Position numbers and translations under genes: made by a program. Below, one piece after another: positions 5,777 through 7,186 of a stretch of 7,186 nucleotides of DNA (position 1 is its first letter; every line of letters begins with the position of its first letter). A model generated the notes under the pieces. It was not told the origin of the DNA. It did not search any database and saw only the letters and a program-made list of their open reading frames with translations. Origin of the DNA: Methanosarcina sp. (GTDB taxonomy: Archaea; Halobacteriota; Methanosarcinia; Methanosarcinales; Methanosarcinaceae); the NCBI GenBank assembly GCA_013331265.1, contig DUGS01000039.1, positions 4,556 to 11,741 of the forward strand, in the 5' to 3' direction.

Positions 5777-6907
5777 TTAAAACTTCATCTTTCTCAGATC
5801 ATTAAACGTTTTTTTTGCATGTTTAATTTTGTTATATCTGTAAGATTTATTATATACTCCGATCTCTTTGACCTGACCATTAAATCCCATTTTAAATCGG
5901 TATTGGCCGTGTGATTCATTTGGGTGAAGACCCGTTAAATCAAGGTTTTTAAAATTATTTTTCTTTCCATCCACTATGCTGTGCCAGATTAAGAGCTTAT
6001 AAGCGTTAAGATCGTTGTATTCGCCCCTCAATACCGAAGTATGACCCAGATATATCGTATCTTTATAGTAAAAGTTGATTAATGCCCCAATTTTTACTCC
6101 ATTATACTCTGCGAAGAATAATCTTGCCATTTTTTCCGGAAAAAGGATGTCACGGAGTTTTTCAAAATAAGAATATGGCACTACGGCGTATGATACTTTC
6201 TTATAATTATTGCCTGATTGTTCAATGATCCTATCAATTAATAGTTTTTGGAATTGATTATAATACAGGTCTATATCTTCCTTATAGTTCTGACTTTCGT
6301 ATACGATTACCCCGTTTCTTGAAGCTCGCCTTATATCTTTACTGAATTGTTTTTTGAATCCCTTGCATATTTCATTGAGCTCTTTTTCGATATTAATTAT
6401 AGCAGTTTTTTTGATTTTTGTCTTATTATATCCATTTTGAATAAGCGTCGAGTCCAGACAATTATGATAAGGAGATATTAAATTATCAGTAATACTTTTT
6501 TTGTTTTTACTAAAAGAGTCAATAAAATCAAACATCAACTTATAAATATCCTCACTACTGGTAACACTGGAAAGGACACAGGGACCCCCAAAACTATATA
6601 ATTTATTATGAGGGGAACATCCTATTTGAAAGTTCTTTGAAATACCTGGAAAATTTTCGTTAATTTTGAAGTCTTCAAAAAAATTTTTTAGAAAAAACGG
6701 AAAGATCCCTATTAATTTATTTTCGATCTCGTCTTCGACTACTATTGGCAAAGCCTCGGAATTTAACCCTTTTTCTATAACCTCGTTCCATTCCCAGGTA
6801 TGATAAAAGGTTCCGTTAAGACTTTCTTTAACAACATTATTCCATTGTTTTTTATCTTCTACCCTTGCCTTTCTGCAAATGATATTAATAACCTCCTTCG
6901 TACTCAA
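5777..6907 (-). CDS. FemAB/GNAT-fold acyltransferase-like protein
   Basis: The 376-residue product resembles the FemAB-like or BioF2-like acetyltransferase group with two GNAT-type lobes. Lobe one (about 12-165) begins with TFYHTWEWNEVIE (33-45) followed by an LIGIFPFFL strand. Lobe two (about 170-355) has FKKQFSKDIRRASRNGVIV (184-201), the usual 'basic helix then AxxxG' segment, then AEYNGVKIGALINFYY and the closing motif QYRFKMGFNG (335-344), a hallmark of the family. No signal peptide or membrane helix is evident, so it is probably cytoplasmic. Homologues act on aminoacyl-tRNA or acyl-CoA donors and often sit in surface-polysaccharide clusters; the substrate here is unknown. The start is TTG at 6907 with GGAG at 6915-6918, 7 bases away, and an in-frame stop just upstream. 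A stronger AAGGAGG lies inside the frame at 6892-6898 but is followed only by ATC or ATT codons. The gene is much richer in A+T (Lys, Asn, Ile codons) than the ilv genes, suggesting transfer. Confidence 0.75.
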   Translation of the reverse strand: MSTKEVINIICRKARVEDKKQWNNVVKESLNGTFYHTWEWNEVIEKGLNSEALPIVVEDEIENKLIGIFPFFLKNFFEDFKINENFPGISKNFQIGCSPHNKLYSFGGPCVLSSVTSSEDIYKLMFDFIDSFSKNKKSITDNLISPYHNCLDSTLIQNGYNKTKIKKTAIINIEKELNEICKGFKKQFSKDIRRASRNGVIVYESQNYKEDIDLYYNQFQKLLIDRIIEQSGNNYKKVSYAVVPYSYFEKLRDILFPEKMARLFFAEYNGVKIGALINFYYKDTIYLGHTSVLRGEYNDLNAYKLLIWHSIVDGKKNNFKNLDLTGLHPNESHGQYRFKMGFNGQVKEIGVYNKSYRYNKIKHAKKTFNDLRKMKF

Positions 6908-6959
6908 TTGTTATCTCCGCGCACTTTGCAGCCTCTTAAATTTCTTACCCAATTGTATC

Positions 6960-6971
6960 TTTATATATAAG
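6960..6971 (-). promoter_or_regulatory. TATA box for the acyltransferase gene
   Basis: The minus strand reads CTTATATATAAA, an excellent match to the archaeal box A. It predicts a start near 6940 and a leader of about 33 bases to the TTG at 6907. This is the clearest promoter element in the window and supports the gene being expressed from its own promoter. Confidence 0.6.
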
Positions 6972-6984
6972 ATTTCTTTTTTGA

Positions 6985-7186
6985 TTTCGATAATCAGGTT
7001 AACGAAAAGAAAAGTGTTCACTCATTTAATAAACATACTGATTTACATATCTAAATATAAATATATATATTAACGATTTTCTGTAAAGTTTTAAAATTTA
7101 ATGATTTTTGCATTTCTTGACTGAAATTCAGAATTCATAAAAGAATCAAGTCTTTAATCAAAATAAATATTCGAGATATAAACTCT
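6985..7186. other. AT-rich upstream region, no gene seen
   Basis: This end of the window is strongly AT-rich, with an alternating AT tract around 7052-7071. A plus-strand frame runs through part of it but it is low-complexity, has no ribosome site and overlaps the acyltransferase promoter, so I do not call it a gene. The neighbouring gene beyond 7186 is not visible. Confidence 0.5.

Noticed and set aside
6879..7073. 64-codon plus-strand hydrophobic frame upstream of the acyltransferase gene
   Set aside because: It is made of AT-rich low-complexity codons, overlaps the TATA box and start of the minus-strand gene, and lacks a ribosome site.

Overview
The window reads as chromosomal DNA of a methanogenic archaeon, most likely Methanosarcina or a close relative. 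The basis is the protein sequences (an archaeal EAGSA-type citramalate/isopropylmalate synthase beside acetohydroxyacid synthase and ketol-acid reductoisomerase), Shine-Dalgarno sites of AGGAG type combined with archaeal TATA boxes rather than bacterial -35/-10 pairs, and long AT-rich intergenic gaps. The genus is inferred from remembered family sequences, not from a search.

All five genes lie on the minus strand, so transcription runs from high to low coordinates. From 7186 down: an AT-rich upstream region with a strong TATA box; a FemAB/GNAT-fold acyltransferase-like gene (5777-6907); an AT-rich gap of about 480 bases with short repeats and no convincing gene; a citramalate or 2-isopropylmalate synthase gene (3802 to about 5292); a 310-base gap holding a hairpin terminator and two TATA boxes with inverted repeats at the predicted start sites; ilvB (1800-3491) and ilvN (1315-1800), overlapping by one base; a 306-base gap; and ilvC (1-1008), whose stop codon is the first three bases of the window.

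Four genes form a branched-chain amino acid block. The synthase makes the committed precursor (citramalate for isoleucine, or isopropylmalate for leucine), IlvB and IlvN are the catalytic and regulatory subunits of acetohydroxyacid synthase, and IlvC reduces and isomerises the acetohydroxyacids. The layout suggests three transcription units (synthase, ilvBN, ilvC), because each has its own TATA candidate and there are T-rich or hairpin terminators between them. The fifth gene differs in base composition and function; it resembles enzymes found in cell-surface polysaccharide or peptide-ligase settings and probably belongs to a separate, possibly transferred, segment.

I found no evidence of a new biological system here. 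The points most worth checking are the synthase gene, whose conserved N-terminus continues upstream of every ATG, GTG or TTG codon, and the regulatory region of ilvBN with its stacked inverted and direct repeats.
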